Assembly: GCA_963693085.1 (NCBI GenBank)
Contig: OY856412.1
Location: 1,057,868,244-1,057,932,243 of the forward strand
DNA length: 64,000 nucleotides
Direction of reading: 5' to 3'
DNA from: Alisma plantago-aquatica
Taxonomy: Eukaryota; Streptophyta; Magnoliopsida; Alismatales; Alismataceae
Shown here: positions 48,100-60,635 of the stretch, in pieces
Layout: each line of letters begins with the position of its first letter
Numbering within the stretch: the first letter of the stretch is position 1
Notes under the pieces: model-generated
Database searches by the model: none
Seen by the model: only the letters and a program-made list of their open reading frames with translations
What the model was told of the DNA's origin: nothing
Translations under genes and position numbers: made by a program

Positions 48100-49020
48100 A
48101 GCATGATGGATTCCATGAGTCCGAGGATGGAATGATGTGTTATCATGGTAGGGCAGTTGTTCCATATGTTGATAATTTGAGGACGTTAGTTCTGGAAGAG
48201 GCTCACTCCTCTATGTACGTTATGCATCTAGGTAGCACCAAGATGTACTAGAATATGAAAGATGTGTACCGGTGGTCATGCTTAAAGCACAATGTAGCTG
48301 AGTTCGTGGCTAAGTGTGTAGTATGTCAGCAGGTTAAAGTCGGTCATCAAAATCCTACAGGGACTTTGAAACCATTGCATATATCACAATGGAAATGGGA
48401 TCATATCACGATGGACTTTGTGGTTGGACTTCCTAGGACAACCAAAGGTCATAATTCCATTTGGGTGATAGTGGACATGCTGACTAAGTCAGCACACTTT
48501 CTTCCTATGAAGACAATGTATATGACTGAGAAGCTCGCACATGTGTATGTTGATGAGATAGCACATTTGCATGGTATCCAACTACCATCGTGTCATACAG
48601 ATGTCCTCATTTCACTAGTCACTTTTGGGAGTGTCTTCATGCAATGATGGGTACGTAGTTGAGGTTCAACATTGTGTTTCATCTACATATAGATGGATAG
48701 TCTGAGAGGACGATACAAACTTTGGAGGATCTGTTCAGAGTCTGTGTGTTACAATTTTTGGGTAGTTGGGATATACTCTTCATTTGATAGAGTTTGCCTA
48801 CAACAATAGCTATCAAAGAAGCATTTACATGGCACCGTATGAGGTGTTGTATGGGAGACATTGTAGATCTCCTTTGTGTCGGTATGAGATGGGTGAATAT
48901 CAACTTCTAGGTCCTGAACTTGTGAAAAAGATGACAAAAAATATCAAAGTGATTCAACAGCAACTGAAGACAACACGGGACATGCAAAAGTCTTATGCTG
49001 ATAATTGTATTAGGTCTTTA
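48100..49020 (+). pseudogene. Element I integrase, broken
   Basis: The HHCC finger is partly kept: EEAHSSMYVMHLG (the second His is retained) and CVVCQQVKVGHQNPTG. WKWDHITMDFVVGLPR holds the first catalytic Asp and VIVDMLTKSAHF follows. The second Asp block is frameshifted near 48590. The third region and [20 protein letters not shown] follow in 48660-49020. It is inactive. Confidence 0.85.
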
Positions 49021-49026
49021 TAGTTT

Positions 49027-49449
49027 CAAGTGGGAGACATTGTGTACCTCAAAGTCTCTCCTTGGAAATGTGTTTTGAGGTTTGGAAAGAAAGGTAAGTT
49101 GGATCCTTAGTATATGGGACATTATCATGTGGTTGGACATGTTGGGAAGGTGGACTATAAGTTGGAGATGCCACATGAGTTGTATAAGTTGCATCCAGTG
49201 TTTCATGTCTCTATCTTGAGGAAGTGTCACCCTGATACTGAGTTGACTCTTTGACCTATTGAAGTGGAGTTGAATGATGATGTGTATTATGTGGAAAGTC
49301 ATATTCTAATACTGGATAAAAGGATCAAGAAGTTGAAGAAGAAGGACATCGTGTTAGTCAAGGTTTTTTGGAATCATTGTGATGTAGAGGAAGCCACGTG
49401 GGAGCTTGAGGACGAGATGCGGAAGAAGTATTTGTCTATTTTTGTGTAG
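49027..49449 (+). pseudogene. Element I integrase end with chromodomain-like motif
   Basis: VGDIVYLKVSPWKCVLRFG is the GPY/F region. LHPVFHVSILRKCHPDTELT and NHCDVEEATWELEDEMRKKY form the chromodomain-like end of Tekay-type chromoviruses, which directs integration. It ends at a TAG (49447-49449). Confidence 0.85.
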
Positions 49450-49486
49450 GATTTTAGGGGAGAAATTCTTTTTATGGGTTTATGGT

Positions 49487-51778
49487 TGTAAGACCCATGA
49501 CGTAGCTTTGTGCTTAATTGTGTTTACCTTATATAATGAGATGCTTAACCATAATCTAATCTCTTGAAATGCTCTTATAACATGTGACATGCTTAAGTTT
49601 TCAATTTGGCACTTGTTTGGACCAGATTGCAAACCCATGAGTGAGGGTCATCTTGTAATTTGCCACATGTTGAGAATGCTTCTTGTGCCTTAGCATCATG
49701 AGAGAGAAGATGGTGCTATGGCGGCACCTTGTTTGAAATATGATTGATGATGTGACATAACATAGTGATATTTGGGTTTCTAGGGTTTGCCTTGTTGATT
49801 GTTGACTTTTATAGGGTTTGAGTTTAGTGACCACTACACCACTTTTGATGAGTGTAGCGACAGTAAGACATACCGAAGATGATGTTGTTTCGACCTTAGT
49901 GTCCTAGGGATGGGTTGGTCAAAATAGTTTGTCATCTAGTGGCGTGTATCAACCATGTATATGGTGACCTAGGGTTTTGATCGTTATAAGTCAAGGAAGT
50001 ATTTCGACCGAAACAAAGTGGTAGACGACCTAGATGGTCATTACACTTTTCTGGATAATCATCAAATCTTCAAGAAATGCATTTGAGTAGAGGTGTGGTT
50101 GTTTATATGGAGGGCATGTGTCCTTTTGATACTCTCATGTGTTGACACCTCATAAACTTTTACTTCCCTCCTACCTTGTATATATAACCCCTTCTCTTCA
50201 CTAGCAAGTATCTTTTTCATCCCTACTCTCTTCTTTCTCTCTTGCAACTATCCTTAGATCTTTGGGAGTAAAGAAGGTCTAATCTTGAAGCTTGGGTGGC
50301 CCGATCAACCTTGCTTGTGGAAGATCTTGTGCTTGATCAACCCTTTGGTGGTAATTCTTGGCGGTTCTTCTCTTGGTAAGTGATCTCCTTCTCTTGATCG
50401 TGTTTCCCCTTTCTGAAAACCCTATCTTATTCCTCCTCCTCGGCCATTAGACTATGGATCATCCATGGTGGCTTTCTTGGAGATCTCTTCTTTACAAGGA
50501 TCGGAGACTATGTTTTGACATAGTAGTACCCGAGTGAAGAGGAGACCTCTTCTTTCCCTCTTAAATCAGCCTAGGGTTTGAGTCGTGCCATTCCCTAAGC
50601 TCTCCTTTGACCATGGTGTTCTTTTATCTATTGGAGGTGATCTTGTGGCCAAAGGTTTGAACCAAGTTGGGGCTTCTTTCTCTTTCTTAGAGCTTGAGAT
50701 CTTGGAGTTGGATCTTCAATTAAAGGCGGGTTATATAACTTTTCCCTCATCTATTATGTGCATCTTAAACATGATCATATGTTGTTGTTCTAAATCGTAA
50801 AAACATGTTTCAATTATGATAGAAAAAGATATAATGTTTTTGGGGTTTAATTTTGTAGTATTCTCAAGAAGATTACTCTTTCTTATAAACCCTAAAATCC
50901 TTGTATCCGGTTTGGTGGTGATTGAAAAGATTGATATGTTTCTTTGGATCTTTATCTAAGGGACTATGTTACTTTGTGTATGGCGTTTACCATGTATAAC
51001 AGGAGGTTTTGAGTATGATAACATTGCATAATAAATTTTGATTTTATCTCTCCAAACATAGTTCTTTTGGTAACCTTTTATGACCCATGTTCTAGGGTTT
51101 GATGAGCACCTTTGTTGGGAGAATTTTTCTTGTTGACGTTTGGTATTCCTGGTTTGATCATCTATTTCGACCATGTTGGACCTGCTAAGGAGTTGGGAAC
51201 ATGACTGACATATGTTTGTTGCACCCCTTGGTCTTCCGCTTGGTTGTCTCACTTGTGAGTGGTTGCGACCACAACAACCCTAATGCTAAGGGTAGCTACA
51301 CATCATGTTGTTTGCAACGCAGCGTTGCTGCTTAACTACTTAATCTACTGGATAACATTATGTTTGAGATGGTTAATGTGACAGTCTTAACACTTGATTA
51401 GGACCTTGTAGCGGTTGAAACATGATTCTTAAGGTGACATAGTTGCTACACATGAGTTGGTTATGGGTCGTATCACAACTTAGTATAGTATCTAGTCGAA
51501 ACATCATCTTTAGGCATCACCCAGCATGATGATCGTAACACCATGTAGCATGTGACTCGGTTGTAACACAACATCACCTAATGTGACTGTCGCAACACAA
51601 TGTTGCATGTAGTGGTTGATACACCTATAGGTATTACGGTCGTAACACCATGTTAGATGATCAAGGTCGACACATACATGTATGTACATGGTTGCTACAT
51701 AGTGTATGTCTCTACACCTACTACTTCATTGACCGCAACACATGGAATATGGTTTATGCATAATGATGTGATGGTGTA
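49487..51778 (+). repeat. 3' LTR of element I, first 2.3 kb
   Basis: It matches the 5' LTR (28090-29354, then 40426-41471) with many substitutions and small indels. It includes the TATA box TATATAA at 50181-50187. It is cut at 51778 by element III. Confidence 0.9.
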
Positions 51779-54700
51779 TGTAAGGACCCTAACCTTCGTT
51801 TAGGGTTTACCCTGTTTGCTTTGCTTAATCCAGGTGCATTGTTGCTTGCTAATCACCTTTGGTGGTGATTAGGGTTTGGTTGTGCTTTGTTGAGAGTTGG
51901 AGGTGCTACTTGCAAATAACCCAAGTCTAGGGTTTGTGAGCAGGTTTGTCACCTTGTGAGGTGTTCCTCCCTCTCCTTGCTTCCTTTAGGGTTGAGGGGA
52001 AGGTTTGGGCTCGTTGCTTGAGTTCCTTTGGGCTTAGTTGAGCTTGTTGAGGCCTTGTGGTGCCTTGCCTTTGTTCCTTTGGACCCTGTGTCGGGCAAGA
52101 GGGTGCTTGTGTCACCCAGGCTGTGTCGCCCATGGTGGTGGTGTATCATCCAAGTGTGTCTCCCATGGATCTTTGACCATATTTGACCTTGTTTGTGTCA
52201 CCACTACTGGACACTTGGTGCTTGAAGCTTGCATGTGGCAATGGCCTTAGGCATGTGTTTAAGACATGTTAGAGTGATAGCAATGCTCATGGACAAGTGT
52301 CCCTAGGTGGGCGACACCTTGCTTTGATTTGCTTTGGTTTCTCCTCCATCCCCTTCTATATATGAGTTTCCTTTCCCTTGCTAAGGATCCCTTTAGTTCC
52401 TTAGTCTCCCTCTCTTTGGTGCACGACACACCCTCCTCTTTTGCAAGCTTGGTGGCCGATACCCTTGGTGGAGCTAGCTTGGTGGCCGATCCTTGCTTGG
52501 AGTCTCCTTCTTCTTTGGTGGTGCTTGGAGCTTGCTTAAGGCGGGTTACATAACTCCTAACCCTAACTACATTACCATATTCTATGTTCTTGTTGCTTAA
52601 GATCGGCTATGCATGTTAGAAGCTTAGTTTCTTGTTTAGTTTCTTCTTGTTGGTCGAACCATGTGTTCTAGGGTTTCTTAGTGAGCAATACTCCCTTGTC
52701 TCCTAGGTCTTGAGGAGTGAGTTTGAGTTCTAGTGTCATGGGCAACACTCCTCTCTCGTTTAAGTTGAGAGGTGAGCTTGTGTCCTAGTAGCTTGAGCAA
52801 CACCCTCCTCTCACCATGGACTTGAAGGGTGAGCTTGATGGTAGTTGTGGACCTTGTTAGGGTTGTCCCTTGTGTTGCTCGATTGGTGACAAGAGATGTG
52901 CAAGACTCCTCTCTCGTTTAAGTTGAGAGGTGAGCCATTCTCTTGATCCTTTAGGGTTTTGGCACCCTTGAGCTTGAGTTTGATGGTGACCCTGTCAGAA
53001 TGTATCTAGCCCGATATGGCGTTGGTGGTGATGTTGCTCGATATCTTTTCCTTGGTCTGACTTTGGACGACATGTTAGGTTTGTGTTGGATGATATACCC
53101 TGGTCCTTGAACCTCTGTGTGTGGGCGTCACTCTATGTTGCATGTTCTGGCCGATACCCTTATCCCCTTGTTATGCCCTGACATTGGGAAAGGCGTTGCT
53201 AGTTAGTTGTGGTGACGGGCGTCACACGAGTCCTGTGTGTGTCGGCTGACAACACAACACCTGACGGGCGTTGCACGTTACCTTAGTGCCCGATACTGGC
53301 TGTTGCCCGATAGGCTTGGGTGCATGGCACATGACGCGCCGTTGCACGATACGTCGTTGTTGAGTTGCACGCCTGAGTGCCCGTTACCAGTGGTGCCCGA
53401 CACTGCGTTGCGCCAGACACCCCTTGTTACCCGGTGCTGTGTTGCACGACACAAGAAGTGCACGACACAGGTTGCACGTTACACTTGAGCGCATGGGATG
53501 GTCTGGTTTCTCGGTTGCCCGATACCACCTCTAGTGAGAGTAGTGGATGCTTTTAGTGAGGGTCCCGTCCCTTATAGAAACCGAGATGCTGATCTTGCAT
53601 CACGTTTGGTTTTAATAGTAACCTTGTATGTGCACGATATAGTAGACCACATCTATGCTAAACCTTGTGTATGTATCACATTTGGCTTAATGGTGATCCT
53701 TGAGATGCTTGATGGTATTCGTAATGGTAGAGCTTGCCCAGGTAACTTAGCATGATTTTACCTAAGTATGTGATCATCTTGATATCATTAATAATGCTAA
53801 GGAAATGATGAACATGTAGAATGCTTTGCTTAATGATGTAACCTATGCTTATGATCACAAGTTTAGGCATGATTGATAAAGCATATAATCATTAATGTCA
53901 CCTTATACTGATAGCATGGTCTTTCTGTTAAGCCTATGATTATTGTGTATACTAACCATGCGGGTGATGCATAGCCAAGTAAAAGGCTATGAGGTATATA
54001 TGATGAGTAACTTTGCTTTGATAGTTACTCTTGATGATGAGATAACATGTATGATGTATTTGACTAAAGTGCTTGGGATTTCTATCCCATGATGATGATG
54101 TAAGCCTTGAGAGGCAGTGGCACTATGTGATGAGGGACTGAGATCCCATGGCATGTGATGATCCTTGAGATGGATCTAGATGATTGGCAAGAGGCCAAGT
54201 GATAACATGTAATGTTGGATCCTTGTGATGGATCAAGATGATGTTGATTGCACTAAAGGCATAACATTGAGTTTGTTGTTTATTCTTGTTATAGTTTTCA
54301 TGTTATACAACTTGGTTGAATCTTGCAATCCACATAAAATACACTAACTAATTACAGTGGAATATATCATGTAGTTTGCCCTAGCCATAGATCCATCATC
54401 GTCAGGAGCTGGTGATGGTGAAATAGGTTCTCCTGCGGGTTAACCCAGAGCGCATATTGTTGAATATGTGAGGTTTCTCCTAGCCTAAAGTGAGGAGGTA
54501 AGAGTGCAACTTCGGTTGTAGACTCCAGGGTGCAGATTTAGGACCGTAGCCCAAGTGTGATACGAGCCTGGTGAACAGGCCCATGGCTCAGGATATGTGA
54601 TATGGGAGCATGAATGCGTTCATGGCTCAGAGCACGGTGAACAGGAACGTGGCTCAGTTTCACTAGCGTCGAGACCTGTACTGAGGTGGGCTAGGCAGAG

Positions 54701-55716
54701 GGTAGCCTGACCCTGTGGCTGAGGCCACCTAAGCAAGAGACTGCGGTCCTACTTGTGTTGTACTCGTGCACTAACCACGAGGCAGAGAGGTCGTGGAGTC
54801 CGACTCTTCCATTGACCTTGTATGGCACCGGCTTGGGTTTCACAACTGAAGGTTGGATTTGAGCGGTACGACTCACTTCCTCAGGGCATAATAATACGTA
54901 ATCCAGCCGTATAGTATTTACTACTTAAGGAAAAACACGAAACATTGGTTGAAGCCATGCTTGTGTAGTTAATTTTGTTATATTTGCAGTTACTTATATG
55001 TTAGTAAGACCTTATAAATATTATCTTGTTAATCATGTTCCATAAAGAAATGCTTGGGTATATGCCTTTTGTACACCTGGTAAGCTTGCTAGTATGAACA
55101 ACTTTTCTTTATAACTGTTCTTATTATATTTCTTATAAGTTATTTGCTTTATCCTTCTGAGGTTTTGTAGTTTCGGCGGGGAGTTATGTTTCTCGCTGGG
55201 ACTGTGTGTCTCACCCCACTGGTTTACACCCTTTTTAGGTGGTCGAGCTAGGCGTGGTCGCGGAGTTGCGACCGAGCAGCAGGACGAGCAGTAGAAGGCA
55301 AGTGATGGATATGCTGCTGTTTTGGGTGTTTTGTAGTAGAGTCTAGAGTCATCCCTGTACTCTCAGGTCCTCGGGAGCGTTTTTTGGCATTGTTTCACGA
55401 TGTATAGCTGTTGATGTTTTGTATATCCTGCTGCTGGCCGGATGAGGGCCTTTATGTAAATATAACAGGTGATGAACTCATGTGACGACAGACAGCTGTT
55501 GCTCTAAGCTGTGGACACGTATCAAGGCTTGTGAATGTTTGTATAACATCTTTCCTTGCAGGATGTGGACTTAAATGTAATAGTTTTCTCAGTTTACCTG
55601 CTTTTCGCAATCAGTTTTAATTAACCCGCGTTTTTGGTAATCTGTGGTTATGGTGATTTCCGCACATTTTCGCGTAACACCTCGCTGTCTGTGTGATAGT
55701 GGGATGTGTTGCCACA
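51779..55716 (+). repeat. 5' LTR of element III (3938 bp)
   Basis: It starts TGTAAGGACCC and ends TTGCCACA. A TATA-like TATATAT lies at 52357-52363, downstream of which the first 800 bases match the 3' LTR. The rest includes short repeats of CTCCTCTC and ACGTGGCTCAG-like words. Confidence 0.92.
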
Positions 55717-55721
55717 AGTTA

Positions 55722-55733
55722 TGGTATCAGAGC
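55722..55733 (+). other. Primer-binding site of element III (tRNA-Met)
   Basis: TGGTATCAGAGC, intact, 6 bases after the LTR end. Confidence 0.9.
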
Positions 55734-55842
55734 TCTAGGTTTGCCGAGTCTACAGGGATTTAGGACTAGGTTGTGTCTGTTCTTGTGAGCTTTCCAGATT
55801 TTCTCACAATCATCTTCTGCCCTCAGTGGAAGAAAAGCCAAG

Positions 55843-56963
55843 ATGTCTGGAAGCCATGAAGAACATGTTGGTGAGCACAATGATGATGCATCTGTTGATG
55901 GAGCTGTCGGACAGGCACATGAAGATCGGGTGCCTGAGGTCCCCCAACCTGACCCAGCCATTCTTGAACACCCTGCCTATCAACAGCTGATGTGGCAGAT
56001 AATGGCTATGATGAATCTCATGGTAGAGAGATTGCCAGTGCCTCCGCCGAGAGCACAGGCTCCCCATGGTGAAACATCGGGTATTGGGAAGACCTTTGAG
56101 TGGCTTCTCCGAGTCGGAGCTTTGGACTATGCTGGAACGACTGATCCAGTGGATGCAGATCTGTGGCTGACAAGTCTTGAGAAGGCTTTCCGGATCCTTG
56201 ACATCCCCGAAGCAGACAAAGTAAAGCACGCTGTCTACCTTCTGAAAGGTAGTGCTGGTCACTGGTGGACCATCGAGGAGGAGAAGTGACCTGGTGAGGT
56301 GATCGGTTGGGAGGTTTTCCGGTGCGAGTTCGTCACCAGATACTTCCTGAAGACGTATCTGGATGAGAAGATCAGTCAGTTTGAGAGCCTGCGACAAGGA
56401 ATGATGAACATCACCGAGTACGAGGCCAAGTTCATGGATCTGTTGAGGTTTTATCCTCGAATGGCGGCGACAGATGAAGAGCGGATCAGACGTTTCGAGA
56501 AAGGTCTAAGTTCTGAGCTGACAACACCTGTTTCTGCATTGGAGAATTGAGAGCAGTTTGCTACGTTTGTGGAATCCGTCAGGAGGATCGAACGATCAGT
56601 AAGGGAGAGAAGAGAGTCTATGTCTAAGAAGAGGCCTGCTTAGTTTCAGGGACAGAGGTTTGGTGGCTTTAAGAAGCCAAGGTTTACAACATCTTCTATG
56701 ATGAGAGGTTCCAGTGTACCGTCACAATGGTCTCTGAGTAGGGGAAGAGGGTATGTTTCTTCACCATCAAAGGCACGTAGTACAACTTCTGTGGCAGTGA
56801 TAGGGCCGTCTAGGCCACAACAGCGAGACCAATCATGCCATCTATGTGGTCAGATCGGGCATTGGAGGTTCAACTGCCCGAATAGAGATGTTGAAGTGAC
56901 ACAGCAACTGAGGCAGAATCAACAAGGGTCAGATAGACAGCAGCCCAATAGTAGCCGAGGGTG
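55843..56963 (+). pseudogene. Element III gag with zinc knuckle
   Basis: The frame starts MSGSHEEHVGEHND at 55843. The retrotransposon gag domain reads FEWLLRVGALDYAGTTDPVD, ADLWLTSLEKAFRILDIPEA, VKHAVYLLKGSAGHWW and FESLRQGMMNITEYEAKF. A perfect CX2CX4HX4C zinc knuckle CHLCGQIGHWRFNC lies at 56836-56877. It would bind genomic RNA. Stops at 56287-56289, 56548-56550, 56641-56643 and 56962-56964 lie in one frame, and each could be a C-to-T change of an Arg (CGA) or Gln (CAG) codon. Otherwise the frame is continuous. Confidence 0.92.
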
Positions 56964-57059
56964 AGGATGCGGTCAAGCGTCGCAAGCGGGATCGTCTGCT
57001 CAAGGAAGCAGAGGACGTGGACAACAAGCAACGGCTCGATTCTATGCTATGAGTCAGCC

Positions 57060-57523
57060 GGAAGCGATAGTCAACCCGTGAGTGGTGACATGTCAGATGG
57101 AGTTATTTCATTCTGATATGTCTTCTTCTTGCTTTTATATCTGTTCTGGTTGACCCACGTGCTACACACTCTTTTATCGCCTATAGTATGCTTGAGAATT
57201 GTCGCTTACCTGTTAGTTGTAAGGAGGATAACTTGTTGTTAGAAACCCCTCTTGATGGTTCCTCGATGCTTCGAGAAGAGTGTCCATCTTGTGTCTTGTC
57301 TTTCTCGAGACACCGCATTCGAGTGGATCTTATACCACTTGATATGCATGGTTTTGATGTTATCCTTGGGATGGATACCTTAAAGAAGTATAAGGTTGTT
57401 TTGGACTGTGGTTCCAAGCAGGCTGTGTTTGATGATGATGGAGAGAAGTGGGTCTTCCAGGGAGATAGGAAGATTCTTCTGACATGTCGAGTATCATCTT
57501 TGGTGGTAGATAAGTTGTTATGA
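57060..57523 (+). pseudogene. Element III protease region, with frameshift
   Basis: The catalytic loop VLVDPRATHSFIA is at about 57143, with Arg where Gly is usual. IRVDLIPLDMHGFDVILGM and DTLKKYKVVLDCG follow. The gag frame and the pol frame differ by one, and the shift lies near 57120-57140 (one extra base in a TTCTTCTTGC run). A TGA at 57521-57523 precedes the RT linker. Confidence 0.85.
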
Positions 57524-57553
57524 CAAGTATATGAGGCATTCTTAGCTCAAGTT

Positions 57554-58540
57554 GTGGATATCGTTGTAGATAGCAAGGAGAAAGGTCCTAGTCTCGAGGA
57601 GGTGTCAGTTGTCCGAGAGTTTGCCGATGTGTTCCCTGATGAGTTCCCTGGTATTCCTCCACCCCGAGAGATTGATTTTGAGATCAATCTGGTCCTAGGT
57701 ATGCATCTAGTTGCACATACGCCGTACAGGATGGCTCCAGTAGAGCCCTGAGAGATTGATTTTGAGATCAATCTGGTCCCAGGTACGCATCCAGTTGCAC
57801 ATACGCCGTACAGGATGGCTCCAGTAGAGATGGCAAAGCTTAAGAAGCAGTTGCAAGAGTTTTTGGAGAAAGGTTTCATCTGACCGAGTACGTCACCTTG
57901 GGGTGCTCCATTGTTGTTTGTCAAGAAGAAGGATGGATCGATGCAGTTGTGTATAGATTACCGGCAGTTGAATAAGGTTACGATCAAGAACAAGTACCTG
58001 TTGCCGAGTATAGATGATCTATTCGATCAGCTGCGTGGTGCTATAGTGTTTTCGAAGATCGATCTACGGTCTGGATATCATCAGTTGAGGATTAAGGTGG
58101 ATGACATACTAAAGTCAACTTTTAGGACGAGGTATGGTCACTTCAAGTTCGTGGTTATGCCGTTTGGGCTAACCAATGCACCTACTGCTTTCATGGATCT
58201 GATGAATAGAGTGTTCCGTCCGTTCCTAGATCAGCTTGTTGTAGTCTTTATAGATGACATCTTGATCTACAATCGGGACATGCAAGAGCATGAGAAACAT
58301 CTTCGACGAGCGTTGACTCTTCTTCGCCAACATCAGTTATATGCCAAGTTCAATAAGTGTGAGTTCTAGTTGAAAGAAGTGACTTTCTTGGGACATGTGA
58401 TATATGCTGAAGGAGTCAAAGTGGACCCGAAGAAGGTGGAATCCGTCGCAGAATGGGAACAACTGAAGACGCCAACATAAGTCCGTAGTTTTCTGGGTTT
58501 AGCAGGATACTACCGGAGGTTTATCAAGGACTTCAGTGCG
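57554..58540 (+). pseudogene. Element III reverse transcriptase
   Basis: The linker [18 protein letters not shown] is followed by an 84-bp duplicated piece. Then come [69 protein letters not shown] and the intact catalytic FIDDILIYN (about 58250). [12 protein letters not shown] ends the thumb. Stops at 57749-57751, 57882-57884, 58367-58369 and 58478-58480 break it. The catalytic residues themselves are preserved. Confidence 0.92.
57666..57833 (+). repeat. 84-bp in-frame tandem duplication upstream of the RT
   Basis: GAGAGATTGATTTTGAG at 57666 recurs at 57750, a period of 84 bases (28 codons). Both copies read EIDFEINLV...[11 protein letters not shown], with four or so differences. The junction carries a TGA stop. 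Element I has only one copy at the matching place, so the duplication is private to this element. Confidence 0.9.
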
Positions 58541-59035
58541 ATTGTGTTGTCGATGACGAAGTTGACAAGAAAAGATGTACCTTTTGTCTGGGATGATCGT
58601 TGCCAGCAAGCTTTCCAAAGTTTGAAGGAGAAGTTGACCAGTGTTCTAGTGTTGATCCTGCCAGAGCCTGGGAAAGGTTATGTTGTCTACTGCGATGCTT
58701 CCAAGAAAGGTTTAGGTTGTGTACTGATGCAGGAAGATCATGTGGTTTCTTTTGCTTCGCGACAGCTTAAGAAACACGAGGAGAACTATTAGAATCATGA
58801 TCTGGAGTTAGCAGTGGTGGTTCATGTGTTAAAGATTTGGAGATACTACTTTTACAGAGAAGTGTGTCAGATCTTTACGGATCATACGAATCCGAAGTAC
58901 ATGTTTACACAACATGAGCTGAACATGCGACATCGGCGATGGATGGAGTTGATCAATGATTATGACTGCACCATCGAGTATCATCCTGGTAAGGCGAATG
59001 TGGTAGCTGATGCGCTTAGCCGAAAGTCTTTTTCT
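58541..59035 (+). pseudogene. Element III RNase H
   Basis: [16 protein letters not shown] contains the first catalytic Asp. [17 protein letters not shown] and, after a TAG stop (58790-58792), HDLELAVVVHVLKIW follow. QIFTDHTN holds a later catalytic Asp. WMELINDYDCTIEYHPGKAN and VVADALSRKS close the domain. Apart from that stop, the frame is open up to the integrase. Confidence 0.9.
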
Positions 59036-60160
59036 TCGTCAAAGAAGGCACAGTTGAGCTCCCTGGTATGCCATAGGCGGGATATGTTTATTTCCTTGCG
59101 GCAGATGAATGTGCAGATGGAAGTTTCCTTGTTAGTTGGACTTTTAGCACAGATGCAAGTTAAGCCTACGTTGAGGCAGCAGATCAAAGATGCACAACAA
59201 ACAGATGATGTGACCCAGTTGATCAGATCAGAGTTTAGAAGCAAAAAGCGTGATGGGTTCCATGAGTCCGAGGATGGACTAGTTTGCTATCATGATAGGA
59301 TGGTGGTCCCTGATGCTGATGATCTGAGGAAGTTGGTGCTCGAGGAAGCACACACGTCAATGTATACCATGCATCCAGGAGTCACCAAGATGTATCACAG
59401 TCTGAAGGACTTATATTGGTGGCCCGACTTGAAGAAGGATGTAGCTGAGTTCGTGGCTAGGTGCGCGGTATGTCAGCAAGTCAAGGCTGAACATCAAAAG
59501 CCGACAGGAACGTTGCAACCCCTACCGATACCACAGTGGAAATGGGATCATATAACCATGGATTTCGTAGTTGGTCTACCCAGGACAACTAGGAATCATG
59601 ATTCCATTTGGGTTATAGTGGACATATTGACGAAGTCTGCCCATTTCATATCGGTAAAGACAACATATACAACAGAGAAGCTCACTCGAGTGTATGTGGA
59701 TGAGATAGTGCGATTGCACGGTGTGCCAGCAACGATAGTTTCTGACAGAGGTCCTCAGTTCACGAGTCATTTCTGGGAATAGTTGCATAGAGCGTTGGGA
59801 ACGCAGTTAAGGTTCAATACCGCCTTCCACCCACAGACAGATGGACAGTCTGAGAGGACTATTCAGATTTTGGAGGATCTTCTTCGAGCTTGTGTTTTGC
59901 AGTTCTTAGGCAGTTGGGACGTACACCTCAATTTGATAGAGTTTGCCTACAACAACAGTTATCAGCAGAGCATTGACATGGCTCCTTATGAGGCTTTGTA
60001 TGGTAGGAAGTGTAGATCCCCTTTGTGTTGGTATGAGTCTGATGAATATTAGCTTTTGGGTCCTGAGTTAGTACAACAGATGACAGAAAAGATCAAGGTG
60101 ATACAACAAAAGTTGAAAGCGGCACATGATAGGCAGAAGTCTTATGCAGACAATCGTTGA
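59036..60160 (+). pseudogene. Element III integrase
   Basis: The HHCC finger is complete: EEAHTSMYTMHPG and CAVCQQVKAEHQKPTG. WKWDHITMDFVVGLPR gives the first catalytic Asp, TIVSDRGPQFTSHFWE the second, and [14 protein letters not shown] the Glu. [20 protein letters not shown] is the conserved C-terminal block. Stops occur at 59780-59782, 60050-60052 and about 60158-60160. Integrase inserts the cDNA. This copy cannot yield the whole protein. Confidence 0.92.
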
Positions 60161-60166
60161 CGACCT

Positions 60167-60625
60167 TTGGAGTTCCAGGTAGGAGACAAAGTATATCTTA
60201 AAGTCTCACCGTGGAAAGGTGTGCTAAGGTTTGGCCGGAAGGGTAAGTTGGCACCCAGGTATATGGGACCATACTCGGTCATAGCACGTGTTGGTAAGGT
60301 AGCTTACGAGTTAGAGCTGCCTCCAGAGTTGCACATGTTACATCTAGTGTTCCATGTCAGTATTCTGAAGAAAAGTCATCCGGATACAAGAACAATGATA
60401 CAACCAGACAAAGTTGAGCTTGATGAAGATGTGACCTACGAGGAAGGTCCTATGGCGATCCTTGACAGAAGAGTTAAGAAGCTGAAGAGGAAGGACCTGG
60501 TTCTTGTGAAGGTCCTTTGGCATCATCGTGGCGTTGAGGAACCCACGTGGGAGCTTGAGGAAGAGATGAGGAGGAAGTATCCCTCGCTTTTCTCTTCGGA
60601 TTTCGGGGACAAAATCCTTTTGTAG
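60167..60625 (+). pseudogene. Element III integrase end with chromodomain-like motif
   Basis: MEFQVGDKVYLKVSPWKG and APRYMGPYSVIARVGKVAYE form the GPY/F module. LHLVFHVSILKKSHPDTRT and DLVLVKVLWHHRGVEEPTW with ELEEEMRRKYPSLF form the chromodomain-like C-terminus. The frame of 152 codons is open to its natural end, TAG 60623-60625. This module marks the Tekay/Del clade. Confidence 0.92.
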
Positions 60626-60635
60626 GGGGTTAGTT
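60621..60635 (+). other. Polypurine tract region of element III
   Basis: TGTAGGGGGTTAGTT lies just before the 3' LTR and includes the end of the pol stop. The purine run is AGGGGG. Confidence 0.6.

Larger units (their letters stand above)
28090..51778 (+). mobile_element. Element I: Tekay/Del-type Ty3-gypsy retrotransposon, oldest of the nest
   Basis: The 5' LTR begins TGTAAGACCC at 28090, and its 3' LTR begins with the same word at 49487. Between them the gag-pol order PR-RT-RNase H-integrase-chromodomain is readable but broken by stops. It hosts element II in its 5' LTR (29355), a LINE fragment with a solo LTR in its pol (45835-47291), and element III in its 3' LTR (51779). The rest of its 3' LTR must lie beyond the window. 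The LTRs differ by roughly 8-9% over the first 180 bases by my count, so it is older than II and III. Confidence 0.9.

Noticed and set aside
55810..56397. 195-codon minus-strand open frame
   Set aside because: It is the antisense shadow of the gag gene of element III, whose sense frame has clear family blocks and a zinc knuckle.
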